Both the position numbers and the translations under genes were made by a program. From positions 2,541,078-2,605,077 of the forward strand of contig NZ_VCBL01000001.1 of the NCBI RefSeq assembly GCF_007896435.1: a stretch of DNA of 64,000 bases. Reading direction: 5' to 3'. Shown here in pieces: positions 63,450 to 64,000 of the stretch. Source of the stretch: Rummeliibacillus suwonensis (GTDB lineage: Bacteria > Bacillota > Bacilli > Bacillales_A > Planococcaceae). The notes under the pieces were generated by a model, which did not search any database, was not told the origin of the DNA, and saw nothing but the letters and a program-made list of their open reading frames with translations. Positions within the stretch are counted from its first letter, which is position 1. Each line of letters begins with the position of its first letter.

Positions 63450-63500
63450 AAAGTGAAACTTCTCTTAAGGAAGTTTTCTTCATCCTCTTGCGAAGATTCA
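63450..63500 (+). repeat. Two-hairpin dispersed repeat, 5' part of the next unit
   Basis: AAAGTGAAACTTC, TCTTAAGGAAG, TTTTCTTCATCCTC; it breaks off before the middle block. Confidence 0.6.
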
Positions 63501-63504
63501 CTAA

Positions 63505-63555
63505 AAAATGGAGATATCTTCAAATGATTTCATCACTCTTAGATATCCCCATTGT
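63505..63555 (-). terminator. Terminator of mecA
   Basis: On the minus strand AATGGGGATATCT pairs with AGATATCTCCATT and T6 follows, about 100 bases after mecA. Confidence 0.7.
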
Positions 63556-63656
63556 TATACATTTTGTCGAAAAATCTGCAAGATATGTCTGGATGATCAG
63601 TCAATAAAGTATGATAATCTTGCAAATCATTCTTTAAGTGAGCTGTGCTTTTCGTA

Positions 63657-64000
63657 CTAAAAATATTTTCGAACTGTTTCAAAACAGTTGTCTTTCATGA
63701 TCACTTTTCCGTATTCTTCTAATAAATGAATGGTTGTATCTGCTTCCTCAGCACATTCAGAAATGACACTCAAGTAATTCTCTAGGTCGCCCATCGTACT
63801 GTCTTCATCAAATTTGACATGTAAGTAATACTTACCTTCCATTTCAAATAATGAATTTTCAAAATTGGCTTCTTCTGGCATTCTATAAGCAATGTCGATA
63901 ATATCATCGAATTCTTTTAGAACAAATGTATAGCCATCCAAAAATTCATCCGAATCATTGAAAAATTCCTCAAATTCATGAGGCTTGATATCCATGCCAT
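63657..64000 (-). CDS. mecA: Adaptor protein MecA, C-terminal part (5' end outside the window)
   Basis: The visible 114 codons are the MecA C-terminal domain (HEFEEFFNDSDEFLDGYTFV..., FDDIIDIAYRMPEE, YGKVIMKDNCFETVRKYF), which binds ClpC. MecA targets ComK and others to ClpCP. The frame is open to the window edge; an internal ATG at 63995 is not the start. It lies upstream of coiA-pepF as in B. subtilis. Confidence 0.9.
   Translation of the reverse strand, partial: GMDIKPHEFEEFFNDSDEFLDGYTFVLKEFDDIIDIAYRMPEEANFENSLFEMEGKYYLHVKFDEDSTMGDLENYLSVISECAEEADTTIHLLEEYGKVIMKDNCFETVRKYF

Overview
This window comes from a low-GC, endospore-forming member of the Bacillales. The gene blocks match Bacillus subtilis neighbourhoods: dapL-dapH-ccpC-darB, ppx-ppk, cheV-ykyB, yjcH-yjcG-yjcF with spoVIF, and the long run mecA-coiA-pepF-[roxS]-yjbH-yjbI-yjbJ-yjbK-yjbL-yjbM-yjbN-yjbO. 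Spore genes (spoVAC/AD/AEb, CotY/CotZ-type and CotO-type coat proteins, a Spo0E-like phosphatase, a sporulation-type histidine kinase) show a spore former. The protein flavour suggests the Planococcaceae/Caryophanaceae (Lysinibacillus/Rummeliibacillus-like). That genus-level guess is inference.

Layout. 0-4.7 kb: start of a secreted protein, acetyl-pathway diaminopimelate genes, CcpC, the c-di-AMP receptor DarB and a small membrane protein. 5-12 kb: a composite inverted-repeat element, a GGDEF/EAL protein with a decayed GGDEF motif, and polyphosphate genes. 12-24 kb: cheV/ykyB, a hydroxyacid dehydrogenase, small regulators (Spo0E-like, YkvS, MarR), a PAS histidine kinase, a B12-type radical SAM protein, a K+ transporter and a TerC-type exporter behind a yybP-ykoY Mn riboswitch. 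24-37 kb: a reductase, PrfC, a LysM autolysin, an M42 peptidase with a stand-alone MurE, an aldehyde dehydrogenase and YhgE. 37-38.2 kb: a gene-poor stretch with a candidate type I toxin-antitoxin-like locus, a dispersed repeat and a second sRNA-like unit. 38-46 kb: a Ser/Thr-rich protein, phosphate transport, a phosphatase, a nuclease, a PgpA-like phosphatase and yjcHGF. 46-52 kb: the sporulation cluster and MgtE. 52-64 kb: the yjb cluster, with the sRNA RoxS/RsaE between yjbH and pepF, then coiA and the 3' end of mecA.

Functional links: several products act around ClpXP/ClpCP adaptors and the stringent/redox response (MecA, YjbH, RelQ, NAD kinase, RoxS). A forespore sigma-G-type promoter drives the spoVA operon, and a mother-cell sigma-K-type promoter drives the divergent coat gene. 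DapH/DapL and MurE feed peptidoglycan and cortex synthesis.

Most notable: (1) a family of ~140-bp intergenic repeats with two conserved hairpins, some with compensatory base changes, in about ten places and sometimes in tandem; (2) a convergent 27-codon hydrophobic ORF and strong-promoter antisense sRNA; (3) coiA apparently starting at AUU behind a perfect Shine-Dalgarno; (4) roxS; (5) a MITE-like composite element with ~50-bp inverted arms and a solo copy of the arms elsewhere. No rRNA, tRNA, CRISPR array, prophage or intact insertion sequence was seen.
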